Assembly: GCA_003561835.1 (NCBI GenBank)
Contig: PWVN01000255.1
Coordinates: 1 to 21,134, forward strand
Source: Syntrophomonadaceae bacterium
Lineage (GTDB): Bacteria > Bacillota > Dethiobacteria > PWVN01
Length of the DNA stretch: 21,134 nucleotides
Direction of reading: 5' to 3'
In this document: piece after piece, positions 14,995-21,073 of the stretch
Layout: the number at the start of each line of letters is the position of its first letter
Numbering within the stretch: position 1 is the first letter of the stretch
Position numbers and translations under genes: made by a program
The notes under the pieces: generated by a model
Told to the model about the DNA's origin: nothing
Databases searched by the model: none
The model's input: only the letters and a program-made list of their open reading frames with translations

Positions 14995-15016
14995 TGTGAC
15001 TATAGAGTCACAATTG
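14991..15016. promoter_or_regulatory. Palindromic operator, probable TetR autoregulatory site
   Basis: CAATTGTGACT (14991-15001) and AGTCACAATTG (15006-15016) form a perfect 11-base inverted repeat around ATAG. It covers the end of the -10 and the start of transcription, an ideal repression site. Size and symmetry fit a TetR dimer binding site. Confidence 0.8.
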
Positions 15017-15032
15017 CAGAGGAGGTAGCCCC

Positions 15033-15701
15033 ATGCCTCACCAAACTTTTTTCAACCTGCCGGAGGAAAAACGCCAGAGTGTCATCGATGCCGCCCTGGA
15101 GGAATTCTCCCTTTACGATTACAAGACGGCCTCCCTGAGCCGGATGGTGGAGAAGGCGGGCATCGCCAAGGGAAGCATGTACCAGTATTTCGAGAACAAG
15201 AAGGACCTCTACCTGTACCTGATGAATCACGCCGCCGAGGTAAAACTCGGCTATTTGACAGAGCACACCCGGACGTACGGGAAGGATTTCTTTTCCCTTC
15301 TCAAAGAGATCTCCCATGCCAGCACCCGCTTCAACTTGAGCCAACCCAAATACAGCCGCATCCTCTACCATGCCGCCCGGGAAAAACACAACGAGGAGCT
15401 GGGGGACCTGGCCGCTGAGATCCGGGAAGTGGCCCGCCGCTACATCAAGGAAATGATGCTGACCGCCAGCCAGCGGGGAGAGATCCGCTCCGATATCGAC
15501 ATAGACCTGGCTTCCTTCTGTGTGAACCAGATCAGTATCGACATTGAGGACTTCGTCAGCACCAAATTCGGCTTCTCCTACAGCCAGGTTCTCCGGGAAG
15601 GGCAGGAGTCCCTGCCCATAACGGAGCAGCAGGTGGAGGAAGTCCTGGACGGCATGATCGGATTTTTCCGCAGGGGCCTGGAAGCAAAACCCCCCCGGTA
15701 G
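15033..15701 (+). CDS. TetR/AcrR family transcriptional regulator
   Basis: The 222-residue protein has a TetR helix-turn-helix at about residues 12-58, seen as VIDAALEEFSLYDYKTASL, followed by VEKAGIAKGSMYQYFENKKDLY, the family hallmark. The helical ligand-binding remainder shows no recognisable subgroup motif. GGAGG precedes the ATG. The perfect palindrome over its promoter suggests negative autoregulation. It is monocistronic: a strong terminator follows directly. No transporter or enzyme gene is divergent to it or co-transcribed with it, so its target probably lies elsewhere or is only itself. Confidence 0.92.
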   Translation: MPHQTFFNLPEEKRQSVIDAALEEFSLYDYKTASLSRMVEKAGIAKGSMYQYFENKKDLYLYLMNHAAEVKLGYLTEHTRTYGKDFFSLLKEISHASTRFNLSQPKYSRILYHAAREKHNEELGDLAAEIREVARRYIKEMMLTASQRGEIRSDIDIDLASFCVNQISIDIEDFVSTKFGFSYSQVLREGQESLPITEQQVEEVLDGMIGFFRRGLEAKPPR

Positions 15702-15730
15702 TTTGCCGGCCCCCGGCCGAACGGAATTGT

Positions 15731-15767
15731 GGACAAGCCTCCGGTTCCCGGAGGCTTGTCCTTTTTT
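15731..15767 (+). terminator. Rho-independent terminator after the TetR gene
   Basis: A perfect 14-base stem, GGACAAGCCTCCGG with CCGGAGGCTTGTCC, a 3-base loop and TTTTTT. Confidence 0.95.
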
Positions 15768-15775
15768 CCGGGGCG

Positions 15776-15831
15776 CCTCCTGCCCCCCGGCCTGCCCCCG
15801 GCCCTCCTACCCTCCCTCCTGCCCCCCGGCC
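15776..15831. repeat. C-rich direct repeat between convergent genes
   Basis: The 17-base sequence CCTCCTGCCCCCCGGCC occurs exactly at 15776-15792 and 15815-15831, with a partial copy at 15791-15803. The surrounding 160 bases are extremely C-rich on the plus strand and hold no convincing gene. Confidence 0.7.
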
Positions 15832-15928
15832 CTGCCGGGGACGGCATCCGGCTCCGCCGGAGAAAACACCGGAGGAAATTGAACAGGAAGCGGGGGCAGA
15901 AGACCCTTCGGGGGAGTAGGCTCAAAGC

Positions 15929-16654
15929 CTAGCTGATCTTCCCCCGGGCCAGGGCAAAGGTGGCGTTTTTGCCGCTTTTTTTGGCGGACTGGAGCAGTTC
16001 TTCGGAGGCCTGCAAAAGGTCTGCCGTCAGGTCCCCGTCCTGGGGGAAGGAAACCACCGCAGCCGACAGGGTTACCCCCGGGAAGGGGCTGTTGTCCAGC
16101 CGGTTTACCTGAACCCTGATTTTTTCTGCTATCCTGATGGCCTGGTCCTTGTCGCAGTTGAGAAGAATGACGGCGAAGAGGTCCCCCTCATACTTGTAGA
16201 CCCGGTCGTTGGACCGGATGTTGGCCCTGGCAATCCTGCCGATCTTCTGCAAGATGGTATCGGCAACCTGTCCCCCGTGTTCGCCCTTGTAGGCCTTGAA
16301 GTTGTCCACATCCATAACAATCAGGGAGTAGAGGGAAGACGACTTCAGGGAAGCCAGGTCCCGGTCGAAAGCTTTTTTGGTCAAAAGGCCCCTATCCTGG
16401 TCTTTCCGGGACGCCGCCGGGTCCTGGGCTTTTTGCCTCTGGGGCTTGACACTGCCGGCCTCCCTGGGGTAGAAAGCCACCACCAGGAGATAGGCCAAAA
16501 CCCCAAAAGCTGCCCCCACCAGGAGAAAAACCGGGTACCCCTGAAGCTCCGGGGGCATCGGAAAGAGTTCCTCTGCCATGCCTCCCAGGGCGGCACTGGC
16601 CACCCCCAGGAGCAGCATGCTGGTGAAAAAAAACAGCTTCATCGAAAACCTCAT
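15929..16654 (-). CDS. Membrane-anchored GGDEF-like protein with degenerate active site
   Basis: A 241-residue protein with two predicted membrane spans (about 6-27 and 40-61), a short charged linker and a GGDEF-type domain (about 88-238). Domain landmarks are RGLLTKKAFDRDL, VMDVDNFK with the metal aspartate (D115), and the signature position, which reads EGDLF (156-160) instead of GGDEF. Diguanylate cyclases make cyclic di-GMP from two GTP. The Glu and Leu replacements, plus loss of the usual N-D after NFK, make catalysis unlikely. A GTP- or c-di-GMP-sensing or other nucleotide role is possible. ATG 16654 is chosen because CCGGAGGAA lies seven bases upstream; a TTG at 16675 extends the frame without a site. 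The stop lies in a small hairpin (TAGGCT/AGCCTA, 15917-15931). Confidence 0.85.
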   Translation of the reverse strand: MRFSMKLFFFTSMLLLGVASAALGGMAEELFPMPPELQGYPVFLLVGAAFGVLAYLLVVAFYPREAGSVKPQRQKAQDPAASRKDQDRGLLTKKAFDRDLASLKSSSLYSLIVMDVDNFKAYKGEHGGQVADTILQKIGRIARANIRSNDRVYKYEGDLFAVILLNCDKDQAIRIAEKIRVQVNRLDNSPFPGVTLSAAVVSFPQDGDLTADLLQASEELLQSAKKSGKNATFALARGKIS

Positions 16655-16724
16655 GCTAAATTCCTCCGGTTTCAAGACGTCATACCTTCATTTCGACATC
16701 TTTCGGAAATATCCTCCCTTGTAG

Positions 16725-16744
16725 TATAATCAAGGCAGGAGGTG
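16725..16744 (+). promoter_or_regulatory. -10 element and ribosome site ahead of a 10-codon ORF
   Basis: TATAAT at 16725-16730 is followed directly by AGGAGGTG (16737-16744), so the predicted transcript starts almost at the ribosome site. The -35 position 17 bases upstream reads TTCGGA, a weak match. Confidence 0.5.
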
Positions 16745-16749
16745 AGAAC

Positions 16750-16782
16750 ATGGCGGGGTTAAGCCCTTCTTTTACCACGTAA
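16750..16782 (+). CDS. 10-residue leader-like ORF upstream of the Asp23 gene
   Basis: ATG 16750 is 5 bases after a full AGGAGGTG site, and the ORF reads MAGLSPSFTT then TAA. The match of -10, ribosome site and start is better than expected by chance for such a short frame. It could be a leader peptide whose translation influences the downstream Asp23 gene, or a gene remnant. It has no run of a single amino acid, so classic attenuation is not indicated. Confidence 0.4.
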   Translation: MAGLSPSFTT

Positions 16783-16794
16783 TCTTGCCATTCG

Positions 16795-16836
16795 GGGATT
16801 ATCAAGCAGGATATCGGGCATCCGATGTTGAAGTAA
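16795..16836 (+). other. Bulged stem-loop in the Asp23 gene leader
   Basis: ATCGG (16813-16817) and CCGAT (16822-16826) pair around GCAT. Outer pairs TCAA/TTGA and ATTA/TAAT extend the stem around a 7-base bulge. It lies between the 10-codon ORF and the Asp23 start, with no T-run. Confidence 0.4.
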
Positions 16837-16876
16837 TATCAATAACAACAAAATTTTTTAGAAAGGAGTTTTACTA

Positions 16877-17257
16877 GTGGAAGGTAAAACTATTGTAAAC
16901 GATGCTGTTTTCCAGGCAATAGCAGAGATCGTCCTTAAGAATATCGAAGATGTGGTGGCCAAGGAAAGGAAAGGTCCCCTGGCGGGCCTCTCCAAAGCCC
17001 TGGTGGAGAGATTCTCCCCCCAGATCGTGGTAAAGAAAGTCGAAAAACCCGAAGTGGACCTCGGGGACATCAGCTTTGAACTGAAGCTGGCGGTTATCTA
17101 CGGTGTGAAGATCCCCGATGCGGCGGTGAAAGTAAGGAAAGAGCTGGTGCAGGTGGTGGAAGAGCTAACGGGCTACAAGGTCACCAGCATCGATGTGATC
17201 GTGGACAGAATCGTGGAAATGAAGGAACTTGAAGAGAGTTTGCAGGAAGAGGAGTAG
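16877..17257 (+). CDS. Asp23/Gls24 family envelope stress protein
   Basis: The 126-residue protein has the Asp23 core, seen as ISFELKLAVIYGVKIPDAAVKVRKELVQVVEELTG-type spacing with the family's V-x-I-D-V-I-V-D-x-I-V end. Members are abundant cytoplasmic or membrane-associated proteins linked to cell-envelope stress in Bacillota; their biochemical action is not defined. Start GTG 16877 has AAAGGAG eight bases upstream, and two consecutive TAG stops end it. It is followed by a strong terminator. About 60 residues precede the family core and include the segment ERFSPQIVVKKVEK. It appears to be monocistronic, possibly with the 10-codon ORF in its leader. Confidence 0.9.
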   Translation: MEGKTIVNDAVFQAIAEIVLKNIEDVVAKERKGPLAGLSKALVERFSPQIVVKKVEKPEVDLGDISFELKLAVIYGVKIPDAAVKVRKELVQVVEELTGYKVTSIDVIVDRIVEMKELEESLQEEE

Positions 17258-17268
17258 TAGGACCAACC

Positions 17269-17300
17269 AGAGGCGGGGGGTTTACCCCCGCCTCTTTCTT
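17269..17300 (+). terminator. Rho-independent terminator after the Asp23 gene
   Basis: AGAGGCGGGGG (17269-17279) pairs perfectly with CCCCCGCCTCT (17285-17295) around a 5-base loop, followed by TTCTT. Confidence 0.9.
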
Positions 17301-17325
17301 GTAAAAGCAAATTGCCGACAGCAAA

Positions 17326-17352
17326 GGGAAGCCCCCCGGGCTTTCTCTTTTT
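17326..17352 (+). terminator. Second, weaker plus-strand terminator
   Basis: GGAAGCCC and GGGCTTTC form an 8-base stem (one G-T pair) around CCC, followed by TCTTTTT. It backs up the previous terminator before the convergent transporter gene. Confidence 0.6.
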
Positions 17353-17426
17353 ATGCACCCTTCAAAGGCTGTCAGGCTGCGGATCGTGGTCCGCCCGCGA
17401 TTTCACCCTGAGACAGCGGGCCGGTC

Positions 17427-18815
17427 TCAAGCTCCCTTCCCCTTTTCCTGCAGGGAGGCCAGGACCTCTTCCTCCGGGTAGCGGGCGAAGCACAGATAGC
17501 CGCAAAAACTGGCCAGGGCTACAACCAGGATGCTCAGCTGCACTCCCAGGGGGTCCTGGATGTCTTTGCCGAAGGCGGAGAGCAGGAAGGCAAAGGTAAC
17601 CCCGGCCAGGGCGATGGTAAGCTTGAGGGGTACGGCCCGGGCACCAAAAAACATGGCCTCCCGGCCCTCCCCCGCTCGAACCGCTTCGGCCCGGGCCAGG
17701 TCGGCGATGGTGGGGTTGACCAGAATGGTCAAAATGGCCAGGGGAAGGCCGGCCAGGGCCATCATGGCCAGGCCGCCGTAATAATAGATTCCCGTCAGGT
17801 TGAAACTCAGGGCAAAAATGGCCCCGGAACAAAAAGCCAGCAGCAGGGCAGCCGCTAAAATGACCTTCTTCTTGCCCACCCTTTTGGCCGCCATGTTGAC
17901 GAAGGGGAGGCTGAAAAAGGCCGTGCCGATGATGAGGGCGGCCAGCACTCCCATAAAGCGCTGTTCCTGTTTGAAGATGACCACTGCATAGTACATCATG
18001 CCCAGGGTTGTGATGTTCATGGCAAACTGCAGGAAGACCTCCCCCAGGAGGAAGATGCGGAAGGGCCGGATGGCATAGGTTTTTTTCAGGGACTTCCAGA
18101 CCTTAAAGCTCTGGGGCTTGACGGGATAGCAGTTCAGGGATTCCTGAAAGCTTAAGGTGGCCAAATACAAAAGCACCAGGGAGAGGGCGGCAATACCCAG
18201 GGCGGCCCGGCGGAAGGATTCCCTGAACTCCATGCCCCCAAGCTGCCAGTGCCCCACCAGCTCCGGGAACCCCACGGTGACCAAAACCATCCCCAAAAGG
18301 CCCAAAAGGGCGATGAGGGTGGACAGGTTGATCCGTTCTTCGCCGGTATGGCCCAGCTCCGAGATCAGGGCCAGGTACGGGTTCACATAGGAGGTAAAGA
18401 ACAGGTAGAAGAGGCAGAGAACAACCCCCAGCCAGACCCCGTTGGCCAGGGATTCTTCCCCCCGGCCGGGGGGAAAGAAGGCCAGGGCTGCCGCAGCTGC
18501 CAGAGGCAGGGCGCTGAGGAGCAGAAAGAGCTTGCGCCGGCCCAAAGGGGAACGGCTGCTGTCGCTCAAGGCAGCCACCAGGGGGTCCGCCGCCGCATCC
18601 AGGGCCCGCCCCGCCAGGAAGGCGGCCCCCAGGACGGTGGCTACACCCCAGAAGGTCTCCTCGGGCACCAGGTTGGCCACCCCATATTCCCGGGGCGGCA
18701 GGTAGTAGAAGGGCACGTACAGGATCAGCAGCCGCTCCAGCATGGTGAAGGAGGCGCTGCCCAAAGAGAAGAGGATCTGCCGGGCGGGGGATAAGGGGAC
18801 GGGTCTGTGTTCCAC
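17427..18815 (-). CDS. GPH-type (MFS_2) sugar/cation symporter-like transporter
   Basis: A 462-residue integral membrane protein with about 12 hydrophobic spans. The loop after the second span reads GRALDAAADPLVAALSD (69-85) followed by RSPLGRRKLF, the hallmark of the glycoside-pentoside-hexuronide:cation symporters (melibiose carrier relatives). The Asp-rich pattern there binds the coupling cation in known members. The substrate cannot be predicted, since no sugar enzyme is nearby. The start is GTG 18815 with GGGAGGTGG closely upstream. It stands alone, convergent with the Asp23 gene and 145 bases downstream of the phosphatidyltransferase terminator. Confidence 0.9.
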   Translation of the reverse strand: MEHRPVPLSPARQILFSLGSASFTMLERLLILYVPFYYLPPREYGVANLVPEETFWGVATVLGAAFLAGRALDAAADPLVAALSDSSRSPLGRRKLFLLLSALPLAAAAALAFFPPGRGEESLANGVWLGVVLCLFYLFFTSYVNPYLALISELGHTGEERINLSTLIALLGLLGMVLVTVGFPELVGHWQLGGMEFRESFRRAALGIAALSLVLLYLATLSFQESLNCYPVKPQSFKVWKSLKKTYAIRPFRIFLLGEVFLQFAMNITTLGMMYYAVVIFKQEQRFMGVLAALIIGTAFFSLPFVNMAAKRVGKKKVILAAALLLAFCSGAIFALSFNLTGIYYYGGLAMMALAGLPLAILTILVNPTIADLARAEAVRAGEGREAMFFGARAVPLKLTIALAGVTFAFLLSAFGKDIQDPLGVQLSILVVALASFCGYLCFARYPEEEVLASLQEKGKGA

Positions 18816-18893
18816 TGGCCACCTCCCAGGTAGGTTCTTGGTTATATTCGGCTATTTTTCCCAAAAGCCTGCTGAACATCCGGAATTCCTGAA

Positions 18894-18922
18894 CAGAAAG
18901 AAAGCCCGGGTCGAGCCGGGCT
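18894..18922 (-). terminator. Rho-independent terminator after the CDP-alcohol phosphatidyltransferase gene
   Basis: On the minus strand AGCCCGG and CCGGGCT form a 7-base stem with a 6-base loop, followed by TTCTTTCTG. It separates this gene from the transporter gene. Confidence 0.7.
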
Positions 18923-18960
18923 CATAGCTTGCGGCAGGAAGGGAGGGCTCAGGGCCCCTT

Positions 18961-19554
18961 TCAGGCGATAATCTTGACCCTATCCGCGGACAGAAGATGG
19001 AAGATAGACTTGGTGTCCGGGTCCACATGGCCGTAGAAGATGAATATGAGGATCTCCTCGCTGAACCCCACGATGTAGGAGAGGATCACAGCCCTGGCAA
19101 AGTAGGTGGTATCGAAATAGAAGGAGGCGATGATGACCAGGTAGACCAAAACGCCGTTGAGCCTGAGCAAGCGGGTATGCATCATCACCGGTTTGCGGAA
19201 AAGAATCCCCGAAATAAGAAAGGACAGGCCCAAAAGGGTGAAAAAAATCGTCAAGTAAATCTGGTTGGCCACAATTACTTCGGGATACAAATAGTAGAGG
19301 AAATAGGCCGAAGAAATGTAGAAAATCAGGTCCGCGATGGAGTCCAAAGCTTTTCCCAGGCTGGAAACCATCTGCAGTTTCCGGGCCACAATACCATCGA
19401 AGGCATCCGTAGAGCCGATGATTATATAGGCGATGAGAAAGGCCGATGCGGAAGCGTTGTAAAGGAGCCAGTAGAGCAATGGCATCAAGACAATCCTGGA
19501 GAGGGAAAGCAGGTTGGGCGGGCGCAAGCAGTTAATCGAAATCCCCTCCTTCAC
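18961..19554 (-). CDS. CDP-alcohol phosphatidyltransferase family membrane protein
   Basis: A roughly 190-residue membrane enzyme with about six spans. The catalytic motif D-G-x2-A-R-x8-G-x3-D-x3-D is complete (D53, G54, A57, R58, G67, D71, D75). The family joins a CDP-linked lipid to an alcohol (glycerol phosphate, inositol, serine and similar), releasing CMP. The alcohol used here is not clear; the C-terminal half is not typical PgsA. The start is odd. GTG 19554 has no ribosome site, only about 10 bases of leader, and the only good site (AAGGAGG, 19545-19551) lies inside the frame. ATT at 19536 is 8 bases after that site and gives an N-terminus matching relatives. No ATG is available nearby. 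Confidence 0.85.
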   Translation of the reverse strand: MKEGISINCLRPPNLLSLSRIVLMPLLYWLLYNASASAFLIAYIIIGSTDAFDGIVARKLQMVSSLGKALDSIADLIFYISSAYFLYYLYPEVIVANQIYLTIFFTLLGLSFLISGILFRKPVMMHTRLLRLNGVLVYLVIIASFYFDTTYFARAVILSYIVGFSEEILIFIFYGHVDPDTKSIFHLLSADRVKIIA

Positions 19555-19570
19555 TATAATATTTATCTAG

Positions 19571-19599
19571 ATAATATGCTGAATATAACGAATTGTAAA
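19571..19599 (-). promoter_or_regulatory. Promoter of the phosphatidyltransferase gene
   Basis: TTTACA (19594-19599), a 17-base spacer and TATTAT (19571-19576). A second possible pair (TTGACG at 19619-19624 with TATTTA) lies upstream. The surrounding 100 bases are strongly AT-rich. Confidence 0.65.
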
Positions 19600-19662
19600 T
19601 AAATATTTTTGCATGATCCGTCAAATTTTGATATTTTTTTTGCAACCATTTTAACAATAGGA

Positions 19663-19692
19663 AACTCCGGCAGCTGGAAACATGCCGGAGTT
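19663..19692 (-). terminator. Hairpin after the small membrane protein gene, probable terminator
   Basis: AACTCCGGCA and TGCCGGAGTT form a perfect 10-base stem with a 10-base loop. On the minus strand the tail is only TTCCTATTG, so termination may be inefficient. Confidence 0.5.
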
Positions 19693-19743
19693 CCTCTCGC
19701 ATGGTTATTCCCGTATGAGATATGGTCCTCTTTTCACCAGAAG

Positions 19744-20091
19744 TTACTGGTTTTCCTCTAAAGGCGTCCAGGCTTCGTGAACCGGATGGTTTTTTTCGTC
19801 AAACTCACGTACCAGAACCTTGGTGGCCCTTTCCTTTTTAACCATCTTGTTGCCATCATTCAGATAGCAAATCACGGTCTTGACCCCTCCGCTGGGAGTC
19901 TTGCCGTGGACCACATCACAGTGTTTATAAGGATTGTTGCTCCTGTCCAGATTCTTCTGGTAGTGCTTTCTGCAGTAGTCATTGTCAGGGTCTAAAGAGC
20001 ATACCCTTCTGGTCATAGTTTTGTGAAAGTAAAACCTCAACCCCAAAACAATTAATATAAAGGAAAAGCCCAGGATGACCAGCAATTCCAT
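19744..20091 (-). CDS. Small single-span membrane protein of unknown function
   Basis: I do not recognise this 115-residue protein. It starts MELLVILGFSFILIVLGLRF, a single membrane span (about 3-22), followed by HKTMTRR, whose positive charge suggests that the rest faces the cytoplasm. Four cysteines (31, 40, 58, 75) are spread over a polar, charged tail that also contains PSGGVKTVICYLNDGNK. ATG 20091 is about 11 bases after AGGAGGAGG; the frame is open to 20175, but that part would be translated without a site. A TATAAT at 20177-20182 lies upstream, with an 80-base leader containing a hairpin (TCCCGG/CCGGGA, 20138-20160). It is flanked by hairpins on both sides, so it is monocistronic. A real gene is likely from these signals. 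Confidence 0.6.
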   Translation of the reverse strand: MELLVILGFSFILIVLGLRFYFHKTMTRRVCSLDPDNDYCRKHYQKNLDRSNNPYKHCDVVHGKTPSGGVKTVICYLNDGNKMVKKERATKVLVREFDEKNHPVHEAWTPLEENQ

Positions 20092-20176
20092 GCAAGTGAA
20101 GCCTCCTCCTGTAGTAGTATTTTCTGTGATGGTGCTGTCCCGGGGAACCGGTTTCCGGGAACCCCTTCTTCGCAAT

Positions 20177-20182
20177 ATTATA
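20177..20182 (-). promoter_or_regulatory. -10 element for the small membrane protein gene
   Basis: A perfect TATAAT on the minus strand. The -35 position is poor, so confidence is limited. Confidence 0.4.
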
Positions 20183-20211
20183 ACATAGTTCCACCTGCAG
20201 TATTACGGCGA

Positions 20212-20247
20212 TTAAGAAAACCACAGGTTCATAATCCCCTGTGGTTT
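20212..20247 (-). terminator. Terminator downstream of mazEF
   Basis: On the minus strand AAACCACAGG pairs with CCTGTGGTTT (10 bases, loop of 10), followed by TCTTAAT. It lies about 80 bases after the mazF stop; a smaller hairpin (TTCACA/TGTGAA, 20294-20315) lies between. Confidence 0.7.
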
Positions 20248-20325
20248 CTCATATAATCCCGGGGCGTATTTACATGCGATGCCCTTCGCCTGTTTCACAA
20301 ACGAAAAACTGTGAATTGACTCACC

Positions 20326-20664
20326 CTATATTTCCTCTACAAAGGAAATTATAATATCAATTACCTCTTCAAGAATATCTTTGGGAACCTTCTCGAAATA
20401 ATGGACATCTCTTGCTTTGATATCAAGGGACTTTACTTGCTCACACATGATAACGCCCTGGATTTTCGTTCGCTCATCCAGTTCTATGTGCAGAGGGAAA
20501 TTTTTTTTCGTATTGGTTATAGGACATACCATAGCCAGTTTAGTAAATTGATTGAATGTGTGGTTACTAACAATCAATGCGGGTCTCTTCCCTTTTTGTT
20601 CATGACCTGCCTGTGGGTCAAACTCCAAATAAACAATATCACCTTGTTCGGGATTATAACTCAT
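20326..20664 (-). CDS. mazF: MazF/PemK family toxin endoribonuclease
   Basis: A 112-residue toxin of the MazF type, which cuts mRNA at short sequences. It shows GDIVYLEFDPQAGHEQKGKR, then RPALIVSNHTFNQFTK, AMVCPITNTKKNFPLHIEL and GVIMCEQVKSLD. These match the MazF order, with the conserved Arg (in KGKRPALIVS) and Thr (in CPITNT) expected at the active site. ATG 20664 is chosen because AGAGGTG, located at the end of mazE, lies six bases upstream. It starts 2 bases after the mazE stop, the usual coupled arrangement. The pair is more AT-rich than most of the window, consistent with transfer. The target sequence cannot be predicted. Confidence 0.95.
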   Translation of the reverse strand: MSYNPEQGDIVYLEFDPQAGHEQKGKRPALIVSNHTFNQFTKLAMVCPITNTKKNFPLHIELDERTKIQGVIMCEQVKSLDIKARDVHYFEKVPKDILEEVIDIIISFVEEI

Positions 20665-20666
20665 TG

Positions 20667-20903
20667 CTACACCTCTTTGCCTGTTGGATCCCCTGTATCC
20701 CACTCGCTGCATTGATAATCACCCTTATACTCTGCTATCCGTTCCTGCAGTGTTATATGTTTTTTAACTGGGACAATGATCAAGCTGCCTTCTTTTACTT
20801 GAATTTCAACCTTATCATTTTCTTTTAGAGATGCTTTTTCAAGAATGGCTTTGGACAACCTGACCGCTTGACTATTCCCCCACTTTTGAATCGTAGTAAA
20901 CAT
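20667..20903 (-). CDS. mazE: MazE family antitoxin (AbrB-type DNA-binding)
   Basis: The 78-residue protein starts MFTTIQKWGNSQAVRLSKAI, the hallmark of MazE swapped-hairpin (AbrB-like) DNA-binding domains, continues with LKENDKVEIQVKEGSLIIVPV, and ends in an acidic, flexible tail (about 52-78) that would wrap and inhibit MazF. ATG 20903 follows AGAGGTG; the frame is open further upstream, but that would start before the ribosome site. It is the first gene of the unit and should repress it through the palindromes over the promoter. Confidence 0.94.
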   Translation of the reverse strand: MFTTIQKWGNSQAVRLSKAILEKASLKENDKVEIQVKEGSLIIVPVKKHITLQERIAEYKGDYQCSEWDTGDPTGKEV

Positions 20904-20923
20904 TGGAATCACCTCTTGCTCTA

Positions 20924-20952
20924 AGTATATACGGCGTTTATACATTTGTCAA
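20924..20952 (-). promoter_or_regulatory. mazEF promoter
   Basis: A perfect TTGACA (20947-20952), a 17-base spacer and TATACT (20924-20929), 21 bases before the mazE ATG. Confidence 0.85.
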
Positions 20953-20957
20953 ATGTA
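20925..20957. promoter_or_regulatory. Probable MazE/MazEF operator palindromes
   Basis: TACATTTG-T-CAAATGTA (20941-20957) is a perfect 8-base inverted repeat over the -35. GTATATAC (20925-20932) is an 8-base palindrome over the -10. Both are well placed for autorepression. Confidence 0.65.
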
Positions 20958-21029
20958 CACAAGTCCCTCAATACCAACCTCTCCCTTTTATCCCTTTTGT
21001 ATCATCGTCCTTTTAGAAGTATGCCCTCA

Positions 21030-21068
21030 TGTAATCCCCTGAAAACAAAACAAAAAAACAGGATTACA
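21030..21068. repeat. Inverted repeat with A-rich loop near the right edge
   Basis: TGTAATCCCCTG and CAGGATTACA pair over 10 bases with a 2-base bulge, around an A-rich loop. It lies directly before the partial ORF at the right edge. It may be the end of a mobile element, but the window stops too soon to tell. Confidence 0.35.
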
Positions 21069-21073
21069 AAAGG

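Noticed and set aside
17371..17430. Short inverted repeats (TGAGAC/GTCTCA, GCGGA/TCCGC) after the transporter gene as its terminator
   Set aside because: Neither is followed by a T-run on the minus strand, so termination is not supported.
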